The notes beneath the pieces were generated by a model. The model made no database searches and was not told where the DNA came from. It saw only the letters and a list, made by a program, of their open reading frames with translations. Positions 26,198-34,230 of a stretch of DNA of 64,000 bases are shown here, in pieces. Made by a program: the position numbers and the translations under genes. Each line of letters begins with the position of its first letter. The stretch's first letter is position 1. Origin of the DNA: Desulfosporosinus metallidurans (GTDB lineage: Bacteria; Bacillota; Desulfitobacteriia; Desulfitobacteriales; Desulfitobacteriaceae); NCBI RefSeq assembly GCF_001936615.1, contig NZ_MLBF01000009.1, positions 1 to 64,000 on the forward strand. The letters run 5' to 3'.

Positions 26198-27160
26198 TTA
26201 TCTCTGAGCCTGAAACCAAACTTGGAGGGGATTGGAAATTTGGGAACGGTAAATTAAGCGAACATAACGGAGAAAATGATTGGGAGTGACCACCTTAAGT
26301 GCTCCCGGCAATATCTCATGTTCCAGATCGTCCTCTGTCCAAATTGCTCCGTCCGGGCTAATTTGCAGTTGAACCGAGACGCCTACCGTGCCAATATTAT
26401 GCACTGCATAAGAGTATACGCTTACCTCAGAAACATCTTTAGGCATGATTGCAGCATAAACATCCGAAGCAATTACGGTCTCTGAACTTTGCACATACTT
26501 TCTTCCAGACATCATAATTTGAACCAAACCATCTGGCGTTGATGTTACAGGATTTCCATTACTTCCGAAAATTTTCAGACCATCACGAGATGGTGTCAAA
26601 TCCCGCAAGTCAGCTTTTATGGGTGTTTGAATTTTTCCAATAGAGTCGATATGACGAACGTATAGTTGCCCCTTTTCATCAAGCCGTAGTTCTCGCTGGG
26701 GGTAAAGCCTCCATCCCTGAATTTCATGAATTAATATTATCCCATTTCCGAGGATCCCAACCTCAATTCTAATTCCTGTCACACCTGGGGGAGTGGCAAA
26801 AATCCGAGTGAATACTTCAGGTTCTAAGCCTGGTCGCACGGAAAATAGATATTGGCTTACTGCCCCCAGATATATTCGTATATAGCATGGTACCTCTGCT
26901 GGCTCCGTCTGAAGCACAACTTGGATTTTCCACCTTTGCCCCTCTCCTGCAGGTATTAAGACATCATTTTCTAGAGTGATCCCAGCTCTGGCCCCCGATG
27001 GATGTATGATTTTAATCGCTCTTGGACCTTCTGATGTACCAACCCACTCCCACTTTGTTGCCGTATCTCCACCTGTTTGAGCCCAACCATCCGGAAAATC
27101 AACGTTGCTTTCATATTCTAACAGGAAATGACTATTATACACTTGATTTATTTTAGTCAT
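26198..27160 (-). CDS. Jelly-roll plus DUF6385-like surface protein (copy 1)
   Basis: 320 residues, ATG after AAAGGGAGGCAGGAG. Residues ~1-160 look like a carbohydrate-binding jelly-roll (NVDFPDGWAQTGGDTATKWEW, GPRAIKIIHPSGARAG). Residues ~185-225 carry the IFGS linker (DGLKIFGSNGNPVTSTPDG). The C-terminal ~100 residues are the beta domain shared with the genes at 18442 and 27246 (YSYAVHNIGTVGVSVQLQISPDGAIW, FLRYVRLIYRS). It is a paralogue of the next gene. A spore/cell-surface lectin-like role is inference. Confidence 0.7.
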   Translation of the reverse strand: MTKINQVYNSHFLLEYESNVDFPDGWAQTGGDTATKWEWVGTSEGPRAIKIIHPSGARAGITLENDVLIPAGEGQRWKIQVVLQTEPAEVPCYIRIYLGAVSQYLFSVRPGLEPEVFTRIFATPPGVTGIRIEVGILGNGIILIHEIQGWRLYPQRELRLDEKGQLYVRHIDSIGKIQTPIKADLRDLTPSRDGLKIFGSNGNPVTSTPDGLVQIMMSGRKYVQSSETVIASDVYAAIMPKDVSEVSVYSYAVHNIGTVGVSVQLQISPDGAIWTEDDLEHEILPGALKVVTPNHFLRYVRLIYRSQISNPLQVWFQAQR

Positions 27161-27245
27161 CTCCTGCCTCCCTTTGTATCGGATTCGAGAAAATTGTATT
27201 AACTACTAATATTTGAATGTATAGTAATAGGATATGTATCTGTAC

Positions 27246-28301
27246 TTAACTTTGAGCCTGAACCCAAATTCTTAACGTCGTCATATTATCCGCCCAATAC
27301 GATAAACGTGTATAACGCAGAAAATTTTCAGGTGAGACAATGACCAATTTTTGAGGGCCCACTTCTCGTTGCTGCCCCTCTATCGCCCAAAGAACGCCAT
27401 CAGGACTGAGTTCAGCTTGCACATGGACGGACACAGTCCCGAAATTATAGACCGCAAACGAAAAGCGAGGCAACGCCGAAACATCGCGAGTTGTTGTCGA
27501 GGCTAAGGTCTGATTCGCGGTAACGTCTTCGAGGCTTTCGTGAAACCCGTGTGCGCTAATTTCGACTTGCGCTCGACCGCTACTTGAGGTGGCTAAGGGG
27601 ACGGGACTACTGCCGAAAATTTGCACTCTATCTCGCGTCGGTGTCAGGTTACGCACATCAGCATCAACCGTGGCTTGGACGGTTACCGGTACCTTTAAAG
27701 GAATAGGCATGGCAAGCTGAATTGGCTTATTTATTTCTCCAATAGACTGGATATGACTTATTTGACGGAGCTCGCTGGAAACCTTCTTAACTCGCTTTTT
27801 CATGAAATTAGGCAGAATAGGATAAGCAATCAGTTGGTATATGCATAAACGTCCTGGTCCTACAATTCCCGTCTCTAAGCGCATAAACCTAATATCTGAA
27901 CCAGCACTAATGACTTGCTTAAACTTTTCCAACTTCTGATCCGGACTAAAGCTATATATCCAAGGCTTACACACATCACCATCGGACATAATGGGATAGC
28001 AGCGCAAATAAGCCTCGGTTTCTGGCTTTTCACTTTTGAGAAGAATTATTATCAGCCAGTCTTCATCTTGCCCAACATTAAGAGAAGTTTCGTACGTTTG
28101 GATAATTCCTGCTCTAATGTCAGCCGAATTACGAATCTCCAATACAGGTCCTTCCATAGGGTCCTGCCTAAACTCCCATCTCGTGGTGTGATTGCCGCCG
28201 ATTTTGAGCCACGCATCCGGGAGATCCGTGGGGTCCTTACCTCTTTTTAGAAAATCGCCGTTATATATTCCACTGAACGTCCCCTTTAGATTTCTCTTCA
28301 T
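27246..28301 (-). CDS. Jelly-roll plus DUF6385-like surface protein (copy 2)
   Basis: ATG 28301 behind GGAGGGTTTAAAG, ~351 residues. Same layout as copy 1: N-terminal jelly-roll-like part (DPTDLPDAWLKIGGNHTTRWEF, EIRNSADIRAGII), a middle stretch (IPLKVPVTVQATVDADVRNL), the RVQIFGSSPVPLATSSSG linker and the C-terminal beta domain (FAVYNFGTVSVHVQAELSPDGVLW, FLRYTRLSYWA). The similarity to copy 1 is clear but scattered, so the duplication is old. Confidence 0.7.
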   Translation of the reverse strand: MKRNLKGTFSGIYNGDFLKRGKDPTDLPDAWLKIGGNHTTRWEFRQDPMEGPVLEIRNSADIRAGIIQTYETSLNVGQDEDWLIIILLKSEKPETEAYLRCYPIMSDGDVCKPWIYSFSPDQKLEKFKQVISAGSDIRFMRLETGIVGPGRLCIYQLIAYPILPNFMKKRVKKVSSELRQISHIQSIGEINKPIQLAMPIPLKVPVTVQATVDADVRNLTPTRDRVQIFGSSPVPLATSSSGRAQVEISAHGFHESLEDVTANQTLASTTTRDVSALPRFSFAVYNFGTVSVHVQAELSPDGVLWAIEGQQREVGPQKLVIVSPENFLRYTRLSYWADNMTTLRIWVQAQS

Positions 28302-28484
28302 CTTTAAACCCTCCACCATCGGACAATTGAGAAAGCACTATCCACCTAATCCTATCGATCAAATCATAAAAATAGCACTAAACAACAGACTTTGACATAA
28401 GAAACTTAAACCTCCAGCGATCAGTGTTTAAGTTAACAAAAACTGGGCATTGAATCTCTACGTAATTCGTGCTAAATTTATGTT

Positions 28485-28554
28485 GTACAAGGTATCTAGA
28501 GAAACTAAAGACATTAGCGCAAAAACTTTAAACCTCCCGACGGGGAGGTTTCTT
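28485..28554 (+). ncRNA. Candidate short RNA with its own promoter and terminator
   Basis: A sigma-A-like promoter TTGAAT (28450) - 17 nt - TAAATT (28473) is followed ~55 nt later by AAACCTCCC-GACG-GGGAGGTTTCTTTC. No ORF lies between and no plus-strand gene follows, so a ~70-nt transcript is predicted. No known RNA family was recognised. The rest of 28302-28658 holds only this and the terminator at 28577-28616. Confidence 0.35.
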
Positions 28555-28576
28555 TCTGTTCAAATTTCTTAATAGC

Positions 28577-28616
28577 AAAGGAAGGGGTCAGCCAAAAGGC
28601 TTACCCCTTCCTTTTT
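28577..28616 (-). terminator. Bidirectional terminator after homocysteine cluster
   Basis: AAAGGAAGGGGTCAGCC and GGCTTACCCCTTCCTTTTT pair around AAAA, with A/T tracts on both sides. It lies 43 nt past the UPF0280 gene stop. Confidence 0.9.
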
Positions 28617-28658
28617 AGGTTTTTCATTAAGACCCCAAGCACACAATTAAACTTATCC

Positions 28659-29399
28659 CTAATTCGGAAGTAACTTTACATTTCCCCAAACCGCTAGCCG
28701 GTCATCTTTGATGATCAACATTCCTGTAACTCCTTTGATCCCTGAGGCAAATTCAAGGGTTCTTTCCAGATCGTCCACAGTCTGGACCAAGTTTCCCCCT
28801 GCCGTCGCCACGGCATCGGCTAAGGCTACTGAAGGAGAGAGCACGACAACGGCATCGGCTTTGCCAAAGCTTAAGGAATGCCCTACTTTTCCGGATGAAG
28901 TACAAATCCCCAGTGGAGTTTGATCCGGACGTATTTCGATTGCCACTCGATTAGACAGCGGCGAATCCCCTGCGAAAATCCCAACCTTGCGAATCCGGCT
29001 GGTACGCAAGAAGATATCTCCGCCATTTTCCACAATCACATCCCGAGAGCGTTTGGAGATTGCCTTCCCAACCCACTCTGCCACAGCCCCAGCCACCGCA
29101 GCCATCGGTCCCACCCCAGCTAGACACCCAGCTTCCGCCATAGTTTGCACGATAAAAGGGGCATCCGGGAAAACAGTGTAGGGTGTTAAGGAGTGCACAA
29201 AGCCTGGGTCTCTCTGGATATAATCCTCGAGCGGTTTGCGGCAAGCCCGCATCGTCTCTTCTACCCATTTAACCAGTTCGGGCGAAAACCGTTCTTTGCG
29301 AACCCCAATATCCAGGTCAGTTTCCTCCACAGCCAGTTGAAAATGCACTAGATCCTCCTGCCGGTGATCTTGGCGGTAAATCCGTTCCCTATAATCCAA
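28659..29399 (-). CDS. UPF0280/ApbE-like protein of the homocysteine pathway
   Basis: 246 residues, TTG start at 29399 touching the ferredoxin stop, with ATGGAGGTTCATTTG as ribosome site. Motifs: LTPYTVFPDAPFIVQTMAEAG, GVGPMAAVAGAVAEWVGK, VIVENGGDIFLRTS, GICTSSGKVGHSLSFGKADA. These match UPF0280/COG2122, related to ApbE flavin transferases. In Methanosarcina the homologous MA1715 supports sulfide assimilation alongside the DUF39 and NIL-ferredoxin proteins, and the same three genes are together here. Exact reaction unknown. Confidence 0.85.
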   Translation of the reverse strand: MDYRERIYRQDHRQEDLVHFQLAVEETDLDIGVRKERFSPELVKWVEETMRACRKPLEDYIQRDPGFVHSLTPYTVFPDAPFIVQTMAEAGCLAGVGPMAAVAGAVAEWVGKAISKRSRDVIVENGGDIFLRTSRIRKVGIFAGDSPLSNRVAIEIRPDQTPLGICTSSGKVGHSLSFGKADAVVVLSPSVALADAVATAGGNLVQTVDDLERTLEFASGIKGVTGMLIIKDDRLAVWGNVKLLPN

Positions 29400-29801
29400 T
29401 TACAAATGAACCTCCATAGCCCTCATCGGGCAGACTTTCGTACAAAGTAAGCAGACAATGCACTGGTCTCCATCAAAGTGAACTTCCATGGACGGACGTT
29501 CCAAATATAATGCCCCGGTCGGGCAAAGCCCTGTACACGCTCCGCACATGACACACTTTTCTTCATTGCGCACGATGCCTTGGTTAAGATCTTGCACCGA
29601 AACCCCCAAATCGCGCAAATAAGATAGGCCTTTCTCGCTTTGATCCCCAGTCACCTCCAGAACCATCGTACCTTCTTTTTGAGGGTTGACGTCTGCTTTC
29701 ACAATATTAACCACCAAGTCGTAATCTTTAACCAAACGATACACAACCGGTTTAACCGAAATATCCGTCCCAAACCGCAAAACTATTCTCTTCGGCGACA
29801 T
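29400..29801 (-). CDS. NIL-domain 4Fe-4S ferredoxin of homocysteine biosynthesis
   Basis: ATG 29801 is 10 nt behind AAAGGAGG; 133 residues. The N-terminal ~75 residues are an NIL domain (IVLRFGTDISVKPVVYRLV). The C-terminal part has two CxxCxxCxxxCP clusters (CVMCGACTGLCP and CIVCLLCTKVCP). This is the partner electron carrier of HcyS in the aspartate-semialdehyde-to-homocysteine route. Its ribosome site overlaps the hcyS stop, so the two are coupled. Confidence 0.9.
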   Translation of the reverse strand: MSPKRIVLRFGTDISVKPVVYRLVKDYDLVVNIVKADVNPQKEGTMVLEVTGDQSEKGLSYLRDLGVSVQDLNQGIVRNEEKCVMCGACTGLCPTGALYLERPSMEVHFDGDQCIVCLLCTKVCPMRAMEVHL

Positions 29802-29806
29802 ATTAA

Positions 29807-31003
29807 TCAATCCTCCTTTATGCTATGGGCTATAACGCCATCAGCGGGTGAGGGAAGAGTTTTAACAGGCTCTGTCAACAGAAATTCCCCTTTTTGAATC
29901 CACTCTTTTAAATTTGAAGCGATCTCTCGGGCCCGTGGCATACTTGACAAAGGTGACGTGATAATTTCCTTGCCCTTGACCGTGATCTTTCCACTCTTCA
30001 GGTCTGCATAACTGACATACCCTAGGTTACCCGGCGTAAACGAAGGATACGCTTCCCCGTAGTCGACAACGGGAGCAAACAATTCTTCATCCTTCATTGC
30101 TGCGTACCTAGCGATTTCTTCATTTAGAATAGGAATGGGAATCCCAATTCCAACACTGAGGGTTGCCCCATACCCGAGAAAGCTGGTGCCGACAAGCCAC
30201 CTTGGGCTCATTTGTTTCAGATCCCCAATGACGGCAAGCGTTCCCCCAGCACCCCCTAGTTCTTGGCCCCCCACATTCGTTATTGACGGAAAATGTTGTG
30301 TCCCATTCCAAGCGACATATCCAACCCCGCCCCCGAGAAAGATCTTTGTACCCACCCCAATTGTTTTAAAATGTGGATCCTTTAACAACGGGCTTAATTG
30401 TCCCGAGGTGGAAAAGTTGGCGTTCGCCATGTTAGGTTTCAGCATTCCCATATAAGTGTAAATCGTGCGATCCGTCAAGTTCACCGCACAGTTGTAATTC
30501 TGATAGGCATTGCGGGGATTAAATAAAATAGCCTCATTGATATCATCCAGCGTGATGGTGGTATCAATAGCCTTGCGGGGATAACAGTCTGTTCCATAGC
30601 CCACCGCCTTTAGTCGAACAGGTTTGCGTGCCACAAGATCTTGAATGACATGCCCCCCGCCATACCGAAATTCCCCCGGATAGTTATTGTTCAACGGATC
30701 ATCTTCCGGCAGCTCAGCAGCCCCAATATAGGCGTCAACTGCCGCTACGCCCGTATACGCCGCAACCCCGTTCAACCATACTTTCTGCATTTTCATGCGG
30801 GGTGTCGTATGACCTAAACTCAAAAAAGCACCCGAGGAACACATGGGCGCAAAGGTGCCCGTAGTCACCACGTCAACTTCTTGGGCCGCTTTGGAGAGGC
30901 CTTTTTCCCCAACTAAGGTGATGAGTTCCTCCGCAGTCACAACGACTGCTTTACCTGATTTAATCTTGGCATTGATCTCTCCATACGTCTTTTCAACACT
31001 CAT
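29807..31003 (-). CDS. hcyS: DUF39/HcyS homocysteine biosynthesis protein
   Basis: ATG 31003 after GGAGGTGGAGAGATT; 398 residues. Hallmarks: TTGTFAPMCSSGAFLSLGH, AYTGVAAVDAYIGAAELPEDD, NYPGEFRYGGGHVIQDLVA, GYGTDCYPRK with conserved cysteines, FLGGGVGYVAWNGTQHFP. COG1900/DUF39 proteins form homocysteine from aspartate semialdehyde and a sulfur donor, independent of MetX/MetY, using the adjoining ferredoxin for electrons. The upstream SAM-I riboswitch independently supports a methionine/homocysteine role. Longer frames into the riboswitch (to 31201) are not real. Confidence 0.9.
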   Translation of the reverse strand: MSVEKTYGEINAKIKSGKAVVVTAEELITLVGEKGLSKAAQEVDVVTTGTFAPMCSSGAFLSLGHTTPRMKMQKVWLNGVAAYTGVAAVDAYIGAAELPEDDPLNNNYPGEFRYGGGHVIQDLVARKPVRLKAVGYGTDCYPRKAIDTTITLDDINEAILFNPRNAYQNYNCAVNLTDRTIYTYMGMLKPNMANANFSTSGQLSPLLKDPHFKTIGVGTKIFLGGGVGYVAWNGTQHFPSITNVGGQELGGAGGTLAVIGDLKQMSPRWLVGTSFLGYGATLSVGIGIPIPILNEEIARYAAMKDEELFAPVVDYGEAYPSFTPGNLGYVSYADLKSGKITVKGKEIITSPLSSMPRAREIASNLKEWIQKGEFLLTEPVKTLPSPADGVIAHSIKED

Positions 31004-31110
31004 AATCTCTCCACCTCCAGATATTAAATTAAATTGAACTCTATTCAGTTGAAGGTTAAACCTCCCCTGAGTAAGTTTTGCTGTGTGCTTGCTAATTATT
31101 GAACATAGAA

Positions 31111-31137
31111 AAGACCTCTTCGCGAAAGAAGAGGCCA
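31111..31137 (-). terminator. Riboswitch intrinsic terminator
   Basis: On the minus strand GGCCTCTT-CTTTCGCG-AAGAGGTCTTTTC follows the SAM-I aptamer by ~20 nt, the usual expression platform. Confidence 0.85.
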
Positions 31138-31157
31138 AAATCACATCATCGACACTC

Positions 31158-31286
31158 CTCTTATCTGCCAGAAGAATTTCTTCTGCAAGAATTAGCACCA
31201 TGCTTTGAGCGAGCTATGAAATCATCGCCTACAAAGCGGGTTGCCGGGTTTCATTGGGCTAGTCCCTCCACCACTCCGGATAAGAG
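31158..31286 (-). promoter_or_regulatory. SAM-I (S-box) riboswitch
   Basis: The minus strand shows the complete S-box core: P1 CTCTTATC...GATAAGAG, GTGGAGGGACTAGCCC, ATGAAACCCGGCAACC, GGTGCTAATTC-TTGCAGA and TGGCAGATAAGAG. With SAM bound, the terminator at 31111-31137 forms and the hcyS operon is off; without SAM it is on. It lies 155 nt upstream of the hcyS start. Confidence 0.95.
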
Positions 31287-31313
31287 CATAATTTATTAAA
31301 TTTCAACACTCTG

Positions 31314-31342
31314 AGTCTAACATTTGTCTTATATCATGTCAA
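31314..31342 (-). promoter_or_regulatory. Sigma-A promoter of the SAM riboswitch-hcyS operon
   Basis: TTGACA (31342-31337), 17-nt spacer, TAGACT (31319-31314) on the minus strand, ending about 28 nt upstream of the aptamer. Confidence 0.7.
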
Positions 31343-31438
31343 TATTAAATCTCAGTATATTGATACAGATATTCATATAATACATATTCATCTCCACAAA
31401 GGGTATCCTAAATGTATTCTAGCGATAGGGGGAATACT

Positions 31439-31564
31439 ATGGATCAACCCAAACCGAGCAAACGTCCATTTCCCAAACGCGAGGAGCTACCCTATAGTCA
31501 CCAGCCTGATCAAGACGGACGGACAGATTATGGCCGGGATGGAGAAACAACGCATAAAGGGTAG
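31439..31564 (+). CDS. Small hydrophilic ORF (41 aa)
   Basis: ATG after AGGGGGAATACT; 41 residues MDQPKPSKRPFPKREELPYS... and ending GETTHKG. It is charged, proline-rich, with no hydrophobic segment. Good ribosome site and a similar tiny ORF next to it argue it is real, but no family was recognised. Confidence 0.5.
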   Translation: MDQPKPSKRPFPKREELPYSHQPDQDGRTDYGRDGETTHKG

Positions 31565-31643
31565 GCTCCCTCCTTGGGATCCCCTTTCGCGGGATCCTTT
31601 TCGTAAGGCAGAAACTAATTCGATTATACGAGGAGGCTATGAC

Positions 31644-31739
31644 ATGTCAAATAAAGGAGCGGACAAAGCACAGACAGGGAAACCAGACAGAGGGAAGAAT
31701 TCCCCTTTTAAGAAGAAAACACCTCAAAGCCGGGCATAA
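31644..31739 (+). CDS. Small basic ORF (31 aa)
   Basis: ATG after GAGGAGGCTATGAC; MSNKGADKAQTGKPD... ending KKKTPQSRA. Lys/Gly/Asn-rich, resembling small acid-soluble or other spore-packed peptides in style only. Its stop lies in the stem of the terminator at 31726-31750. The rest of 31287-31888 holds only these ORFs and that terminator. Confidence 0.5.
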   Translation: MSNKGADKAQTGKPDRGKNSPFKKKTPQSRA

Positions 31740-31750
31740 GCCCGGCTTTT
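31726..31750 (+). terminator. Terminator after small basic ORF
   Basis: AAAGCCGGGC-ATAA-GCCCGGCTTTT, a perfect 10-bp stem with T tail overlapping the ORF's stop codon. Confidence 0.9.
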
Positions 31751-31888
31751 GAGTTCAAAGGATTCTATCCAAAGAAAACTTCTGATATAATAAAAGTTGG
31801 TACCTACGGAGTACAAGGTTGTTTTTCTGCTACTCTTTCATTTAGATACCGTTAAGTAAGCACTAAATTTTAGAAAATAGGTGATGTT

Positions 31889-32227
31889 ATGAAAAAAATC
31901 GAAGCCATTATTAGGCCGGAAAAACTAAATGATGTTAAGGTCGTTCTCTCTGACATCGGAGTAAAAGGGATGACCGTCTCTAATGTGTTGGGGTTCGGAA
32001 ACCAAAAGGGGTACACCCAAATTTACCGAGGGCAAGAAATCGTGACCAAACTTTTGCCCAAGATAAAACTTGAAGTTGTAGTTTCCACAGAAAAAGCAGA
32101 AGAAGTGATTGCCGCCATCGTCGAAACATCCAAAACGGGTGCTTTTGGAGATGGTAAAATCTTCGTCTATGATGTCGTGGATGCGATCCGTATAAGAACG
32201 GGTGAACACAGCGACGATGCTCTGTAG
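31889..32227 (+). CDS. glnB: Nitrogen regulatory protein PII
   Basis: 112 residues, ATG 31889. N-terminal MKKIEAIIRPEKLNDV, T-loop YTQIYRGQEIVTKLLPK, then VVSTEKAEEVIAAIV and the B-loop TGAFGDGKIFVYDV. PII senses ATP/ADP and 2-oxoglutarate and docks onto AmtB. The T-loop tyrosine that is uridylylated in enterics (RGAEY) is Ile here (RGQEI), so uridylylation is not expected, as common in Firmicutes. It faces amtB, the stops being one nt apart. Confidence 0.9.
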   Translation: MKKIEAIIRPEKLNDVKVVLSDIGVKGMTVSNVLGFGNQKGYTQIYRGQEIVTKLLPKIKLEVVVSTEKAEEVIAAIVETSKTGAFGDGKIFVYDVVDAIRIRTGEHSDDAL

Positions 32228-32228
32228 T

Positions 32229-33491
32229 TTAAATGAAAACATTCTCACTAAGTTCGAAATCCGGATAGGCATTTTCCCTATGTTGCGTTAAATCCAAGCC
32301 ATTAACCTGCTCATCATCGGTTGCCCTAAGTGGAGTGATCATGGCTATTACCTTCAAAATAAGAAACGTCATCAGACCTGTAAACAAATAAGTTACTACC
32401 ACGGCTAGAAGTTGGATTAAAACAGGCTTAATTCCTCCTCCATTAAGCAAACCGTTTCTGCCTTGAGGATTGAGACTTATGTCCGCAAAAATCCCGGTTG
32501 CTATCGTACCCAAAGTCCCCCCGATTCCATGGATCCCGAAAACATCCAAAGCATCGTCGTACCCTAGCTTGGCCTTTAAGACACTTACCGCTAAATAACA
32601 GACTCCTCCGGCAATGAACCCAATAAGTAGTGAACTCCCTGTTGAAACAAACCCTGCCGCAGGGGTAATAGCCACGAGTGCAGCAATAATTCCGCTCACT
32701 GCACCAAAAACGGTAATTTGGCGACGATGAAACCATTCAATGAGAGCCCACCCGACCATGCCCGCTGCTCCGGCGATCTGGGTTGTAGCAAGGGCCAGCA
32801 CAGCTACGCCATTTGCTCCCATCGCCCCTCCAGCATTAAACCCAAACCAGCCAAACCACAACAAACCGCCTCCAAAAAGTACGTTCGGCATATGATGGGG
32901 GATATTCCACTCGTACCCCACTTTAAGTCTTTTGCCAATCACCATCGCCGCGACCAAACCTGACACTCCAGAGGCCATTTCTACGACAGTACCGCCTGCG
33001 AAATCCATGACGCCAAGATTGCGTAGCCAGCCGCCTACTCCCCAAACCCAATGGGCGAGTGGTATATAGACAAGCGTACTCCAAAAGAGCACAAACAATA
33101 CAAACGCCGGAAAACGTAGTCGTTCAGCAGTTGCTCCGCTGATCACCGCCGGGGTAATTACAGCAAACATCAGTTGGAACAAAAAAAACAACAAATGTGG
33201 AATAGTTGGAGCATAATCCGGATTAGGAGAAAGACCAACACCTTTAAGAGCCGCCCAATCAAAGCTGCCTATGAGGTGACCGTGATCTGGTCCGAAAGCT
33301 AAAGAATATCCAAATAAAACCCAAACAACCGTGACCAATCCTAAAGCGGTATAACTTTGCATCATAATGGAGAGAACATTGCGTTTTCTGACCATCCCAC
33401 CGTAGAAAAACGCTAATCCTGGGGTCATTAGAAAGACCAGAACAGTACATAAAAAAACAAACGAAACATCCCCAGTGTTTAAAGTGGTCAT
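32229..33491 (-). CDS. amtB: Ammonium transporter
   Basis: 420 residues, ATG 33491. Eleven-helix Amt protein: FLMTPGLAFFYGGMVRKRNVL, AHWVWGVGGWL (pore Trp/His), DFAGGTVVEMASGVSG, FGIHGIGGTLGT with the second pore His. It ends in a ~35-residue cytoplasmic tail of the type that interacts with PII. It is convergent with glnB instead of co-directional, the usual order. Confidence 0.95.
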   Translation of the reverse strand: MTTLNTGDVSFVFLCTVLVFLMTPGLAFFYGGMVRKRNVLSIMMQSYTALGLVTVVWVLFGYSLAFGPDHGHLIGSFDWAALKGVGLSPNPDYAPTIPHLLFFLFQLMFAVITPAVISGATAERLRFPAFVLFVLFWSTLVYIPLAHWVWGVGGWLRNLGVMDFAGGTVVEMASGVSGLVAAMVIGKRLKVGYEWNIPHHMPNVLFGGGLLWFGWFGFNAGGAMGANGVAVLALATTQIAGAAGMVGWALIEWFHRRQITVFGAVSGIIAALVAITPAAGFVSTGSSLLIGFIAGGVCYLAVSVLKAKLGYDDALDVFGIHGIGGTLGTIATGIFADISLNPQGRNGLLNGGGIKPVLIQLLAVVVTYLFTGLMTFLILKVIAMITPLRATDDEQVNGLDLTQHRENAYPDFELSENVFI

Positions 33492-33665
33492 TAATACTTA
33501 CCCTCACTTGTTAAGCAAATTCGACCGATGCTATGCCTTCGCAAAGGCGGTCGCTTTTCGCCATCCTTGGCTTCAGCGACACTCGGACATCCATGTCCAG
33601 CGGACGGCTTAGTTGCACTGATATGCCTCCCTAAAGTCATACTTTCTACCCTGGTATTAAAAAAG

Positions 33666-33710
33666 AGGAGCTCTAAAAAGCGTTATAATTTAACGCCTTT
33701 TAGAGCTCCT
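33666..33710 (-). terminator. Strong terminator between amtB and the membrane-protein gene
   Basis: AGGAGCTCTAAAA and its complement plus an inner GCGTTA/TAACGC stem form a ~19-bp hairpin. Read on minus it ends GCTCCTCTTTTTTAA, so it terminates the 33822-34175 gene. The rest of 33492-33821 contains a dispersed-repeat stretch (33528-33665). Confidence 0.85.
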
Positions 33711-33821
33711 TTGCTCTTTCATCTAGCTAGTAATTTTATTATAGCTTCCTTGGATAAATGTGTCTAGAACTTTCTAACATATTATACATTATACACAGGG
33801 ATACTTCAGGTGGAACCCCTC

Positions 33822-34175
33822 TTATCCCAAAGTCTTTGCATGCAGCTCTGCCAAAAGTGTTTTTAACTTATCCCGCTCCTCACGGGCCAAACCCAATTCC
33901 TCCTTAATTAATGCGAGCTCTTCCATCACCGTGTCATGTGTTTCATTAAGCACCCGTTCCTGATTCTCCCCCGCTCGCCGAGAAACGTAGCCGAGCACAG
34001 GAAGAGCCGTCCCTTGAAAGAAAACTGCGATTGCGTATTGCATCCAAGGTACCAGCCCCTGAGGTCGTTGCCAGATCAGAGGGGCTATGACTAAGGCTGA
34101 AATAATATAAAACATAGTCATCGTAGAGAGCCAATAGGAAAGTTTATCCCCTAACCAATCGTTGAATCGTATCAA
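33822..34175 (-). CDS. Membrane-anchored coiled-coil protein, unknown function
   Basis: 117 residues, TTG start after AGGGGGGCAAGGTAT. Two hydrophobic segments (TMFYIISALVIAPLIW and WMQYAIAVFFQGTALPVLGY), then a long charged coiled coil (VMEELALIKEELGLAREERDK). Layout recalls DUF1003/low-affinity-iron-permease-like small membrane proteins, but the match is weak. Confidence 0.6.
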   Translation of the reverse strand: MIRFNDWLGDKLSYWLSTMTMFYIISALVIAPLIWQRPQGLVPWMQYAIAVFFQGTALPVLGYVSRRAGENQERVLNETHDTVMEELALIKEELGLAREERDKLKTLLAELHAKTLG

Positions 34176-34230
34176 ATACCTTGCCCCCCTCTTTTCAAGT
34201 CGATTCTAATAATCTTAACATGTCCTGACT

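Noticed and set aside
31004..31201. N-terminal extension of hcyS
   Set aside because: It lies inside the SAM-I riboswitch and its terminator; the start with GGAGGTGGAGAG is at 31003.
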